Shown: positions 1 to 6,896, numbered from the stretch's first letter. The stretch: 64,000 nt of DNA from an uncultured Clostridia bacterium (GCA_948976265.1 CARFUA010000001.1:155469-219468); one strand, 5' to 3'. Notes: generated by a model not told the origin, from the sequence alone. A program made the numbers and translations.

Positions 1-885
1 ATTATTTGGTTTGAATAGCAGTTTTTCTTCATTGTTTATTTGTGTTTCTGCAACACACATTTGCTCTACTATGTAAGGATATAAAAAGTCCGGAATTGGT
101 AAAATTCTTTTGCCTGCGTAGTTTTTTGTCTTGTTTCCCATCATAACAGCGCCATTTTCGTCAGTTGTTAAAGTTCTGTGAATATTGACTTTTTTATGTT
201 GTAAGTCAATATCATGTGTTGTTAGTGCAAGTGCTTCGCTTACTCTTAATCCAAGGTACATTTGAATTAAAAATACGTTTCTATATTTGCAAGATTTTAA
301 ATTTTTGCTTAAAATATAATCTGTAAATTGTTGCTGTTCATCAACTGTCAAAGCTCTGACTTCTTTATCTTCTTTTAGACTTTTAGGTCTTATAACATTT
401 ATCATGGGATTTTGCATTAAATATCCTTTGTTAATAGAAATTTTAAAGGCTTGATTGAATTGTTGATATACTTTTTTAATCGACGAATTGCTTAAATAAG
501 TAATTGAATTTAAATACACTTGAATTTCATCTGATGTTATTTCATCAATATTTTTTGAGCCTATTGGAGTTTTTTCCAACTTTTCAATTGTTCGTGTTAC
601 TCTTCCAAATTGCGTAGGTGTAATCTGATTCGTATCTAATTTCAATTTCAAATTTGCCCTCATTACCTCACAAATCGGAATCCCATGATGCTCAATAAAA
701 AGCGGATTTTCCTTCTGATACATAATCGTTTTCAAATATTTTTTGGCTTCATCTTCAGTTTTAAAACTTTTGGTTTTCTTCTTAATTTCTCCCGTTTCGA
801 CGTTATATTCGCTATATTGTGCATTCCAACGTTTTCGTTGTTTATTAAAGAAGACGTAACCTTCGCTACTACCTTTTTGTGGCAT
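1..885 (-). CDS. int: Tyrosine recombinase (integrase) of the mobile element, C-terminus outside the window
   Basis: Site-specific recombinase that would integrate and excise the element. The frame is open from the ATG at 885 to the window edge, giving 295 residues. An N-terminal arm-binding-like segment (about 1-60, aromatic and basic) is followed by a helical core-binding domain (about 70-165) and the start of the catalytic domain. The first catalytic Arg lies in LGLRVSEAL near residue 215, and the beta-hairpin Lys region is NKTKNYAGKR. The HxxR box and nucleophilic Tyr would lie beyond position 1. It is the last gene of a leftward set (sigma-like, unknown, xis-like, int), the arrangement seen in Tn916-type elements. 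The start is 5 nt from the upstream stop, with GGGGTG as ribosome site. The family call is firm. The exact element family is inferred. Confidence 0.93.
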   Translation of the reverse strand, partial: MPQKGSSEGYVFFNKQRKRWNAQYSEYNVETGEIKKKTKSFKTEDEAKKYLKTIMYQKENPLFIEHHGIPICEVMRANLKLKLDTNQITPTQFGRVTRTIEKLEKTPIGSKNIDEITSDEIQVYLNSITYLSNSSIKKVYQQFNQAFKISINKGYLMQNPMINVIRPKSLKEDKEVRALTVDEQQQFTDYILSKNLKSCKYRNVFLIQMYLGLRVSEALALTTHDIDLQHKKVNIHRTLTTDENGAVMMGNKTKNYAGKRILPIPDFLYPYIVEQMCVAETQINNEEKLLFKPNN

Positions 886-889
886 ATTA

Positions 890-1150
890 TCACACCCCTT
901 TTTTCTTCATTTTCCACAACAAATAAGCTGCCAAAGTAACTATTTTTCGTTTTCCAATTTGTGTTTTCGGAAAATCATTTTGCTTGAACAATTCATACGC
1001 TTGATTTATCCCAATATGTAAATCCTTTGAAACATCAGAAACCGATAACATAGCAAATGGATTTTTTAATTTATTCAAATAATTTATAACAATTTGTTCT
1101 TGCATGTTTTCTTTTGTATCAATTACTTTCATTTCCAAATTTTCACTCAT
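890..1150 (-). CDS. Excisionase-like small DNA-binding protein
   Basis: An 86-residue protein directly upstream of the integrase. Residues about 33-80 (SVSDVSKDLHIGINQAYELF, then a basic KRKIVTLAAYLLW stretch) fit a winged-helix excisionase/MerR-type domain, which bends DNA at the element ends and biases the integrase toward excision. The N-terminal 30 residues are charged and probably helical. It overlaps the upstream gene by 8 nt and precedes int by 4 nt, so it is translationally coupled. The role is inferred from fold pattern and position. Confidence 0.75.
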   Translation of the reverse strand: MSENLEMKVIDTKENMQEQIVINYLNKLKNPFAMLSVSDVSKDLHIGINQAYELFKQNDFPKTQIGKRKIVTLAAYLLWKMKKKGV

Positions 1151-1478
1151 ATTTTTTACTCCTCATTTTTGGACTTTTATTTAGCAAATCCGCAAAATAC
1201 CACCCAATTTCCTCTTGCGACAAACTCTCAAATTCTCGCTTTTCACGGTCGATTTTCACCAAAATCAAATCCCCAAAAATGCTTTGAAAAGTCAAAATAA
1301 GATTAGGCATCGCATTTTCTACAAATCCTTTTTGGCAAATCATGAAAACCGTTTCATAACGCATAATTGAGAGTTTTCTTTTCACAATGACATTTTTCAA
1401 TTGAAAAATGTCATTGATAATTTTAATCTGGGGAGGTTTTCCTGTTTTTTTATACAAAACTCTTAATTTTTCAGCCAT
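1143..1478 (-). CDS. Small element protein, possibly DUF3846-like
   Basis: A 111-residue protein in the sigma-like / xis / int transcription unit. It overlaps both neighbours by 8 nt. The N-terminal pattern (KLRVLYKKTGKPPQIKIIND) and the central GDLILVKID strand faintly resemble the DUF3846 family of small proteins common on Firmicutes mobile elements. No catalytic motif is visible. Function unknown. Confidence 0.6.
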   Translation of the reverse strand: MAEKLRVLYKKTGKPPQIKIINDIFQLKNVIVKRKLSIMRYETVFMICQKGFVENAMPNLILTFQSIFGDLILVKIDREKREFESLSQEEIGWYFADLLNKSPKMRSKKYE

Positions 1479-1845
1479 TCTTTTTCACACCTTTCAGATT
1501 TTTAACTTTACTTAAAATGTCCAAATTGTGCTTAAAATGCTGAATTCCTTTGTGCCTTAGCGAAATGATTTCGCTCTTTTGCAATTTCAATCGTCTTCCA
1601 ATATCATTCAATCTGGCATTTTTAACATAAGACAAATACAAAACCTTTCGTTCCAACAGCGGGACGATTTTCATTGCCAAATAATAAGTTTCATCGGAAA
1701 AAATATTTTCCAAATGATACAAATTGACGTCAGAATTTTCAATGTTTTGCATGGATTTTTGGAAAAAGTTTTCCTGAATGATTTGTTTGATTTCATCATT
1801 AGAAATTGGAATGTCATTGGTAGGATTTTTTTGGAAATTTTTCAA
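1471..1845 (-). CDS. Sigma-70 region-4-like regulator of the element
   Basis: A 124-residue protein whose C-terminal half (about 55-110, LLERKVLYLSYVKNARLNDI then GRRLKLQKSEIISLR) matches the helix-turn-helix of sigma region 4. In Tn916-type elements a small sigma-like protein sits upstream of xis and int and helps switch on excision, and this gene has the same place. The start is TTG at 1845, with AAGGAGG five bases upstream. No ATG fits. It is preceded by a good leftward promoter (1899-1928), and readthrough from the leader transcript starting near 2470 would also enter it. Confidence 0.65.
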   Translation of the reverse strand: MKNFQKNPTNDIPISNDEIKQIIQENFFQKSMQNIENSDVNLYHLENIFSDETYYLAMKIVPLLERKVLYLSYVKNARLNDIGRRLKLQKSEIISLRHKGIQHFKHNLDILSKVKNLKGVKKNG

Positions 1846-1898
1846 ATGAACCTCCTTGAATGGATTTCTAGAAATCTTTGGTTTGTTCGAACAATTCT

Positions 1899-1928
1899 AG
1901 TTTAGCACAGTTTTGATTGGATTTTCAA
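1899..1928 (-). promoter_or_regulatory. Promoter of the sigma-like / xis / int unit
   Basis: On the minus strand, TTGAAA (1928-1923) and TAAACT (1904-1899) are separated by 18 bp, with a start expected near 1892 and the TTG start codon at 1845. Confidence 0.6.
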
Positions 1929-1938
1929 ATTTTGCAGG

Positions 1939-2052
1939 GTTGCGGAAAACGCATACGAAAAAGGGACCAAAGTTGCGAAAAAAGAAACGCGTTGCGGTTT
2001 ACGTATACGTTTTTGGGGTGAAAAAGGATAGTTTTGTTGCTTTAAACGCAAC
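1939..2052. repeat. Cluster of GTTGC-containing repeats between divergent element genes
   Basis: GTTGCGG-AAA-ACGCATACG (1939-1957) and GTTGCGG-TTT-ACGTATACG (1991-2009) are near copies, with a further GTTGCGA at 1972-1978. GTTGC (2036-2040) and GCAAC (2048-2052) form an inverted repeat. Clusters like this between divergent phage-like promoters are usually operators or recombinase arm sites. Which of the two applies here is inference. Confidence 0.45.
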
Positions 2053-2081
2053 ACTTTGGATTGAAAAATGGAAAATCACGA

Positions 2082-2111
2082 AATCGTTGATTTTTCCGTA
2101 ACGATTAGAAA
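2082..2111. repeat. 30-bp direct repeat, copy 1
   Basis: Identical at 29 of 30 positions to 2639-2668. The core is TCGTTG...(8)...TAACGA, an imperfect inverted repeat. It lies next to the leader terminator. A diverged third copy (TCGTTG...CCGCAAC) is at 8231-8247 near the other side of the element. Confidence 0.7.
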
Positions 2112-2115
2112 TAAG

Positions 2116-2148
2116 AAAAAGCGATGCCCAATACATGCATCGCTTTTT
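2116..2148 (-). terminator. Terminator-type hairpin (bidirectional) ending the leader transcript
   Basis: Arms 2116-2127 and 2137-2148 form a 12-bp stem (AAAAAGCGATGC / GCATCGCTTTTT) with T runs on both strands. On the minus strand it follows the tiny ORF at 2238-2203. Readthrough would reach the sigma-like / xis / int genes. Confidence 0.7.
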
Positions 2149-2202
2149 GTAAGGTTTAAATTGAAGGATGACTAATTTAAATAACTATAGATTTTTTAGC
2201 TT

Positions 2203-2238
2203 TTAGCCATCAATTCTTTTTTCATAGATTTTGCTCAT
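2203..2238 (-). CDS. Putative 11-codon leader peptide
   Basis: An ORF of 11 residues (MSKIYEKRIDG) with a strong ribosome site, AAAGGAGG, seven bases before its ATG at 2238. It lies between two hairpins in a minus-strand transcript that starts near 2470. A ribosome site this strong before such a short ORF suggests a regulatory leader, as in attenuation control of Tn916-like elements. Translation is not proven. Confidence 0.4.
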   Translation of the reverse strand: MSKIYEKRIDG

Positions 2239-2325
2239 AATATTTTCCTCCTTTGCAACATATTCCATTAAAGTGCGTAAAAACTTGATATTAACAGTTC
2301 AAATGCACCCTAGGAAATGCAAACG

Positions 2326-2389
2326 GAGATTTCACAAAATCTCAAGTCTATATCAAATGAAAATCCAGGCACGCGCGATTGCCTGGATT
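2326..2389 (-). promoter_or_regulatory. Two hairpins in the leader transcript
   Basis: A 10-bp stem (AATCCAGGCA 2362-2371 / TGCCTGGATT 2380-2389) and a 7-bp stem (GAGATTT 2326-2332 / AAATCTC 2337-2343) lie between the minus promoter at 2478-2506 and the tiny ORF. The first is followed by T-rich sequence on both strands and could terminate transcription. Confidence 0.5.
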
Positions 2390-2477
2390 GTTTTAATTCA
2401 AGCTCTCGCTTTGTGCTTTGGAAAGGATAAGATAAGACTTAAACCCCAAACACGAAATATTTCTTTAATGTAATTTT

Positions 2478-2506
2478 ATTTTACCATAATTTTTCGGATT
2501 TTTCAA
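2478..2506 (-). promoter_or_regulatory. Leader promoter directed at the excision genes
   Basis: On the minus strand, TTGAAA (2506-2501), a 17-bp spacer and TAAAAT (2483-2478). It drives the hairpin / tiny-ORF / terminator leader. There is no larger gene before 1845. Confidence 0.55.
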
Positions 2507-2572
2507 AAAAGTGGTCGTTTCGATAAAAGCAACAAATAGTTGCCGAAAACGAAACAAAATAGCGAAAAAGGC

Positions 2573-2601
2573 TTGAAAAAGATGGAAAAATATGGTATAA
2601 T
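2573..2601 (+). promoter_or_regulatory. Promoter of the repressor-like gene
   Basis: TTGAAA (2573-2578), a 17-bp spacer and a perfect TATAAT (2596-2601). The second copy of the 30-bp repeat lies just downstream and could be an autoregulatory operator. Confidence 0.7.
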
Positions 2602-2638
2602 ATTATGTATACAGTAGAAAATGGTGAAAAATTCAAGT

Positions 2639-2668
2639 AATCGTTGATTTTTCCGCAACGATTAGAAA
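2639..2668. repeat. 30-bp direct repeat, copy 2 (probable operator)
   Basis: 29 of 30 bases match 2082-2111. Here the inverted repeat is exact over six bases (TCGTTG / CAACGA). It sits between the promoter and the ribosome site of the XRE-type gene. Confidence 0.7.
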
Positions 2669-2681
2669 GGGGGAATTGCCG

Positions 2682-3408
2682 ATGAATATAGAAATTGGGG
2701 CCAAAATAAAACAATATAGAACCTTAAATCGTTACTCCTTACGAGGTTTAGGCGAATTGATTGGAAAAACGAAAACAACCGTGTATCGTTACGAAAATAA
2801 CGAATTACAGCCAGATTTACAAACGATATTGGAATTATGCACTATTTTTCAGATTACGTTATACGAATTTTTGGAAATCGGGGGACGAAGATTTGCAAAA
2901 TCCTTATGCGAAAAATCCTTTTAAAACAGATAAGGTTTACTTGTATTATCGCGGATTTAAGGACAAAATTTTGGTGTCGGAATTAACGATTAGGCAGGCG
3001 AAAAATAAGGTGGAAGTGGTGATGAAAAATGCCATCAATAAGACGAAAGAAGATGTAAGCAGTTTTGTGTATAAAGGAACGCTGGAAACGAATGGAATGG
3101 TTACGTTCATCAATTTGTCGAATTATGCTAGTAACATAAAGTTTGAAAAAGTGCAGATTAACTTAAATTATCAGGAAACAAGTCGCGACATGATTTTGGG
3201 GACGATTACGGCAACGAAAAGTGATAATAATCCGACGATACGAAAATGTGTGGTGAGTACGAAGGATATTAAATTGCTTTCCAAAGCGCAAATCAGGGAA
3301 ATTTATGAGATGGTTACGATCCATAAGAGTGAAATTGATTATATGAAGAAATATGGGTATTTTGAGCCGGAAATGAGGGATATTAGTTTGGTGGCGATTG
3401 AGGTGTGA
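2682..3408 (+). CDS. XRE-type repressor-like protein of the element, reading frame interrupted at a G5 run
   Basis: The N-terminal frame (ATG 2682, AAAGGGGG ribosome site) encodes an XRE helix-turn-helix (about 1-65, GAKIKQYRTLNRYSLRGLGE...TTVYRYEN). It then runs into 13 unrelated residues and a stop at 2922-2924. A second frame continues the protein from DEDLQNPYAKNPFKTDKV to 3408, giving about 241 residues if joined. Dropping one G from the GGGGG at 2880-2884 joins the halves as LEIGDEDLQNPY. There is no in-frame CGG here, unlike the eight other frame changes in the window. Its place, divergent from the sigma-like / xis / int genes, matches the Tn916 orf9 repressor. It may be a true mutation, a phase-variable run or a base-call error. 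Confidence 0.6.
2880..2884 (+). other. G5 run where the repressor-like gene changes frame
   Basis: 0-frame codons are ATC GGG GGA CGA. The downstream domain is in the +1 frame. CGA is used in frame elsewhere in the same gene (LRGLG), so CGA itself is not the cause. Confidence 0.6.
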
Positions 3409-3410
3409 TG

Positions 3411-3438
3411 AGGTATGCTAACCACATACCTTCTTTTT
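3411..3438 (+). terminator. Terminator after the repressor-like gene
   Basis: AGGTATG (3411-3417) pairs with CATACCT (3425-3431), followed by TCTTTTTTG. Confidence 0.7.
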
Positions 3439-3472
3439 TGCTTTTTGTGAAAAACTATTGATTAAAATTTTT

Positions 3473-3673
3473 TTATTTTTTATCATTTATATCTTCTTTG
3501 TTGTCTAAAGCATACTCGATACATTTTAAAATTAAAGCATTCATACTCATATTACACTTTTGAGAATAATTAGATAATTCATCTTGTAATTTTTCTGTTA
3601 GTCTTAATGAAAATCTGATGTTGGGTACATCATCGTAACTAGGATTAAAGCCTTTTTTATTTTTTGATAACAT
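3473..3673 (-). CDS. Ribbon-helix-helix (Arc/antitoxin-like) protein
   Basis: A 66-residue protein with a ribbon-helix-helix pattern at about 18-58: a strand (NIRFSLRL), then helices TEKLQDELSNYSQ and MSMNALILKCIEYAL. Such proteins bind DNA as dimers and often repress themselves. An inverted repeat overlaps its own -35 box. No toxin partner is recognisable next to it. The ribosome site is AAAGGAG before ATG 3673. Confidence 0.7.
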   Translation of the reverse strand: MLSKNKKGFNPSYDDVPNIRFSLRLTEKLQDELSNYSQKCNMSMNALILKCIEYALDNKEDINDKK

Positions 3674-3694
3674 GTTTTTCTCCTTTATCTATTT

Positions 3695-3742
3695 TCTATA
3701 TTATAAATACAATTCAACGTCAAAAATAGTGTTATATTTGAC
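3695..3742 (-). promoter_or_regulatory. Promoter and likely operator of the RHH gene
   Basis: Minus strand TTGACG (3723-3718), a 17-bp spacer and TATAGA (3700-3695). GTCAAA (3719-3724) and TTTGAC (3737-3742) form an inverted repeat covering the -35 box. Confidence 0.5.
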
Positions 3743-3769
3743 ACCATTTAAAATATATGATATTATAAA

Positions 3770-3796
3770 ATAACTGATACTAAAAGTATCAGTTAT
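3770..3796 (-). terminator. Terminator of the small XRE gene
   Basis: An 11-bp perfect stem, ATAACTGATAC (3770-3780) / GTATCAGTTAT (3786-3796). It overlaps the stop codon of the leftward gene and is followed on that strand by TTTTAT. Confidence 0.75.
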
Positions 3797-4034
3797 CATC
3801 TATATTATCAATATCAAATAGTTTATCATTATAAAATTCAGCTAATGTCATATTGAAGCCAAAAGCTATATAAAACATTGTGTGAATATTGGGATGTGTT
3901 GTTCTACCAGTCAATACACTACGAATTACAGATTCATCCAACCCACATTTTAAAGCTAATTGATAAGGATTTTCAATATTTTTAATATTCATTAAATCTT
4001 TCATTCTTTTTATAATAGCTTCTGATAAAGTCAT
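3789..4034 (-). CDS. Small XRE-family helix-turn-helix protein
   Basis: An 81-residue protein with an XRE helix-turn-helix at about 22-60 (NPYQLALKCGLDESVIRSVL), then a hydrophobic IHTMFYIAFGFNMTLAEFY segment typical of single-domain repressors. It reads leftward and ends in a strong terminator. AAAGGA precedes the ATG. Probably an element regulator. Its target is unknown. Confidence 0.75.
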   Translation of the reverse strand: MTLSEAIIKRMKDLMNIKNIENPYQLALKCGLDESVIRSVLTGRTTHPNIHTMFYIAFGFNMTLAEFYNDKLFDIDNIDDN

Positions 4035-4166
4035 ACATTGTTATCCTTTCATAATTTTCATCATTCATAGGATAACAAATTTTTATATTTTTTATTAGGA
4101 CGAATGTACGAATTTGTGTTGATAAATATAGAATATTACATTAGGAAAGGAGGAAAAAATCAAAAA

Positions 4167-4397
4167 ATGCAACAGATAACGAATGAAGAAAAAATACAAA
4201 CACATTTAAAACAATTAAAAAAACAACAAAAACAAGCCGAAGAATTACAAAAAGAGTACGACTTTTCAATTCCTTTTTACGTAGTATCTGAAATGTTGAA
4301 GGAAAATGAAAATGTCATTTCGTTAATCAATATGGCACAAATAAGCAACAGAATTTCGAAAGAAAATGCAGATATTCTAAAAGAAAGGTTGAAATAA
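4167..4397 (+). CDS. Small charged element protein, unknown
   Basis: A 76-residue protein starting at ATG 4167, downstream of AAAGGAGG at 4146-4153. An in-frame ATG at 4104 lacks a good ribosome site. Residues 5-38 are Lys/Gln/Glu-rich and likely coiled coil. It ends one base before the next gene, so the two are co-transcribed. Function not recognised. Confidence 0.6.
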   Translation: MQQITNEEKIQTHLKQLKKQQKQAEELQKEYDFSIPFYVVSEMLKENENVISLINMAQISNRISKENADILKERLK

Positions 4398-4398
4398 A

Positions 4399-4731
4399 AT
4401 GTTCAGAATAGAAGAAATATTTAAAAATGATGTGATAGATGAGTTTGCCGAATTGAGGAATCAGGGGACGCAAGCTGTTATATTAAAAGAAAATAATTTT
4501 GATAATTCGGCAATACAGCAAGAATTATTAAAGTCGATTGAGCAAATACAGAATGAGGAAAACAAAAAGCAAATATTGCAAAAACTGGAAGACTTTGAAG
4601 AAAGCATGAATGAAGAAATGACAATATTTATTAAAAATTTTTATAAAATAGGGTTTGTAGATGGAATGCTATTTGTGAAAGATGTAAAGAAGATTTTAGA
4701 ATTACTTAAAAATAATAATGATAAAAAATAA
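4399..4731 (+). CDS. Small element protein, faintly DUF6809-like
   Basis: A 110-residue acidic helical protein. The C-terminal FYKIGFVDGMLFVKDVKKIL helix recalls the FIxGFxLG helix of small DUF6809-type proteins on Firmicutes mobile elements. This is a weak resemblance judged by eye. It follows the previous gene at once and precedes a bidirectional terminator. Confidence 0.6.
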   Translation: MFRIEEIFKNDVIDEFAELRNQGTQAVILKENNFDNSAIQQELLKSIEQIQNEENKKQILQKLEDFEESMNEEMTIFIKNFYKIGFVDGMLFVKDVKKILELLKNNNDKK

Positions 4732-4758
4732 TTGAAAATTCGTAAAAAAGATTAAAGC

Positions 4759-4816
4759 AAAGATATTGCAAAATAAAAAGATATCAAACTGACATACTTT
4801 ATTTTACAATATCTTT
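4759..4816. terminator. Bidirectional terminator
   Basis: A 19-bp stem with one mismatch (4759-4777 / 4798-4816), A-rich on the left and T-rich on the right, between converging genes. Confidence 0.8.
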
Positions 4817-4831
4817 TATCTTTTCTTATTT

Positions 4832-5420
4832 TTAAATTTTCTTTTTTGCAATTAACTCAAATATATGCCAATATTTATTTTTTATAACAAGGCTGTCTTT
4901 ATAAAATTTTTGTTCATGAAAATATATAAAATCAAAATCTTTAAACAGCTTTAATATTTGATTCTTATCAATAAAAGTTTTATGCATATCGGTATTCCAT
5001 TGGTCTTCTTTTCCTAAGAAATTACCGAATAAAATAACCATTTTTATTTATATTATTTATAATTTTTTTCATAAATATATGAAAATATTTTGGTTCACAA
5101 AAAAATAAACTAAGATTTGCTAATATTAAATTAGTTTTGTGAAGTTCTACTTTTTCAAAATCTTCTATTAAAAAATTCAACTGTGATAAATCTTTTAATC
5201 TATTTTGTATAATATCAATAACTTTTCTTTCTTTATCAACAGCTGTTACGCAAAAACCTTGATTTAATAAAAAAATAGTATCATTTCCAGCTCCACATCC
5301 TAAATCAATAGCTGTTTTTGGGACAATTTCTTCACTTAATTTCATGTTCCAAAATTTTTGTAATAATTTACTAGGTTTAGCTGATATTGTTTCTTTATAA
5401 TATTTTTCTACATCTTTCAT
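4832..5420 (-). CDS. Class I SAM-dependent methyltransferase, +1 frame change at CGG
   Basis: About 195 residues when joined. The first frame (5420-5022) carries the SAM-binding motif IDLGCGAGNDT near residue 40 and an acidic VDKE at the end of strand 2. It reaches CGG (5027-5025) followed directly by TAA. Skipping the C gives GGT AAT TTC, and the protein goes on as NGYFIGNFLGKEDQWN... to IFELIAKKKI, the expected C-terminus for this family. The spacing of TehB-like small methyltransferases is preserved. It sits beside the radical SAM cassette and may modify its peptide, or be unrelated cargo. Without the frame change the protein would stop at 132 residues. Confidence 0.75.
5025..5027 (-). other. 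CGG frame-change site A (methyltransferase)
   Basis: Minus-strand codons ATT CGG TAA. The +1 reading is ATT (C) GGT AAT TTC. The 0-frame stop follows CGG at once. Confidence 0.75.
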
Positions 5421-5478
5421 GTTAACCTCCTCAAATTATAAAACGCTTCCAGTTTTGAGTTAACTGGAAGCATTTTGG

Positions 5479-6492
5479 TTATTTCCAACATTGTGGATCT
5501 GTAGCATAAAAATTGCCTGTTGCACATTTGGCAACCGCAGGACATCCTCTACAAAACCTTAATAGTTCACAATCAGAACATTTTTCGAAATTGTCAAATT
5601 GCCGGTATGTGTTTGATTGTTTACTAAAAAATATGTCATATAATGACTGTTCAGGAACCCTACCAATAGGACTTTCACATCTTCGACAAGCATAAACCAT
5701 TCCATTCGACAGTATAGTCATGTGTGTAATGCCACAATGACATCCGTCATAAATAATTTCTTCATTGTAAGAAGAAATATCAAAAAGTCCTTTTTCAAAT
5801 AAAAATAATTTCCAAAGATGATCCTTTAAACTAAATCTGGTTCCAGCAGTTTGATACTGTTTGAAAGTTTCCCACATTCTTTCAAGAAAACATTTATATT
5901 CATTTGGTGAAATAAGATTGTCAACATCATTTGGATTAGGACAATATCTCGAAAAGCTGAAATTTTTAACATTTGCTTCGACAACAATAGGAACTAATTG
6001 GTGAATTTCATCAATATTCATTTTTGAAACTGTTGTCATAATGGTAGAATAAATGCCTGCATTATTTAAGCATTCAATTTTCCTTAAAGTTTCATCAAAG
6101 GAACCAGGTTTTCTTATAAAATCATGTGTACTTTTTATACCGTCTAGAGACATTTGGTAATTATAGCAACCCAATGTTTTTAATTTTGATGCCACTTCAT
6201 CATTTAAATGAAATGGATTTCCTAATATTGAGAATTTTATAGATTTATTATGTAGGATCTTAAAAAATTCCCAAATATCTGGATATAAGAGTGGGTCGCC
6301 ACCTGTCACTGAAATTAATGGTCTTTTGTCCATTTTATTACATGTAATTACAAAATCATCAACAATTTTATTAAGTATATCTATTGACAATTCGTTATTA
6401 GCCATTTCTCTACCGTTGTAGATATAACAGTGTTTACACCGTTGATCACATTGCTCTGTTACATGCCATTGTAAACCAAAATATTCTTCCAT
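5479..6492 (-). CDS. Radical SAM/SPASM peptide maturase
   Basis: A 337-residue enzyme predicted to install a radical-based crosslink or bond in the Cys-rich peptide encoded upstream. The radical SAM cluster motif CDQRCKHC (CxxxCxxC) is at about 15-22. A GGDPLL element and a partial TIM barrel follow. The C-terminal 90 residues are a SPASM-type Cys-rich region (GCHCG, CRRC, CSDCELLRFCRGC, CATG, QCW) for auxiliary Fe-S clusters. Ribosome site AAAAGGAG. Two in-frame CGG codons (6441-6439 in the cluster motif, 5604-5602 in TYRQF) are needed as Arg. They are the only such codons in the window not linked to a frame change. The gene may come from a host with normal CGG use. Confidence 0.9.
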   Translation of the reverse strand: MEEYFGLQWHVTEQCDQRCKHCYIYNGREMANNELSIDILNKIVDDFVITCNKMDKRPLISVTGGDPLLYPDIWEFFKILHNKSIKFSILGNPFHLNDEVASKLKTLGCYNYQMSLDGIKSTHDFIRKPGSFDETLRKIECLNNAGIYSTIMTTVSKMNIDEIHQLVPIVVEANVKNFSFSRYCPNPNDVDNLISPNEYKCFLERMWETFKQYQTAGTRFSLKDHLWKLFLFEKGLFDISSYNEEIIYDGCHCGITHMTILSNGMVYACRRCESPIGRVPEQSLYDIFFSKQSNTYRQFDNFEKCSDCELLRFCRGCPAVAKCATGNFYATDPQCWK

Positions 6493-6522
6493 ATTGATAC
6501 TCCTTTTCTGTTAAATGATAAA

Positions 6523-6546
6523 GGAAGAACCCCGAAGAGTTCTTCC
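6523..6546 (-). promoter_or_regulatory. Hairpin between peptide and maturase genes
   Basis: GGAAGAAC (6523-6530) and GTTCTTCC (6539-6546) form an 8-bp stem without a T run. It probably stabilises the precursor mRNA or reduces downstream expression, as often found after RiPP precursor genes. Confidence 0.5.
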
Positions 6547-6560
6547 CATAATGATGTGGA

Positions 6561-6755
6561 CTAGTAAGCGTCGCATCCGCCAGCATCGCCACATCCACCG
6601 ATACCACAACTACATTCAGAAGCAGAAGAAGATCTTCTTCTATTACTATTGTATTTTGCATCTAAAATTGCTTGTGCAGAACGATCAAAGTAATAATCAG
6701 ATTTCTTTTTACTCCAATAAGCAGTTGCTTTTGTTGGATTAAGTAAACCGAACAT
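6561..6755 (-). CDS. Cys-rich RiPP precursor peptide
   Basis: A 64-residue peptide. A leader of about 46 residues (MFGLLNPTKATAYW..., then RRRSSSASE) is followed by a core with four cysteines in a Gly-rich context (CSCGIGGCGDAGGC, then DAY). It sits 68 nt upstream of the radical SAM/SPASM enzyme in the same direction and starts after a perfect AAAGGAGG. The pairing suggests a thioether-type (sactipeptide or ranthipeptide) product. It recalls the ACGX-type systems, but no match to a named class is certain. The core is Cys/Gly-rich, while the leader has no signal peptide. Confidence 0.75.
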   Translation of the reverse strand: MFGLLNPTKATAYWSKKKSDYYFDRSAQAILDAKYNSNRRRSSSASECSCGIGGCGDAGGCDAY

Positions 6756-6782
6756 AAACTTTTCCTCCTTTCGAAATATTTA

Positions 6783-6801
6783 TTTAAACTATTAGTTTAA
6801 A
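6783..6801. promoter_or_regulatory. Palindrome in the precursor 5' region
   Basis: TTTAAACT (6783-6790) and AGTTTAAA (6794-6801) around a 3-base loop, between the promoter at 6897-6925 and the start at 6755. Candidate operator. Related TTTAAACTA words recur near 6866 and 6970. Confidence 0.4.
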
Positions 6802-6896
6802 CCTAAGACAACATAAAATGAAACTTGAAAATTGGTTAAGTTTTTAAATTAACAAGAGCTAATTTTTAAACTAAATTAAATAAAAAATATAATATA

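Noticed and set aside
1913..2101. 62-residue ORF on the plus strand between the divergent element genes
   Set aside because: It has no ribosome site and lies in the repeat cluster. Its composition follows the repeats.
2877..2890. CGA as a second frameshift codon (element repressor)
   Set aside because: CGA is read as Arg in many intact genes here, including earlier in the same gene, so the break is better explained by the G5 run.
6446..6661. 71-residue alternative frame across the peptide/maturase gap
   Set aside because: Overlaps the Cys-rich precursor, which has a perfect ribosome site and fits the adjacent radical SAM enzyme.
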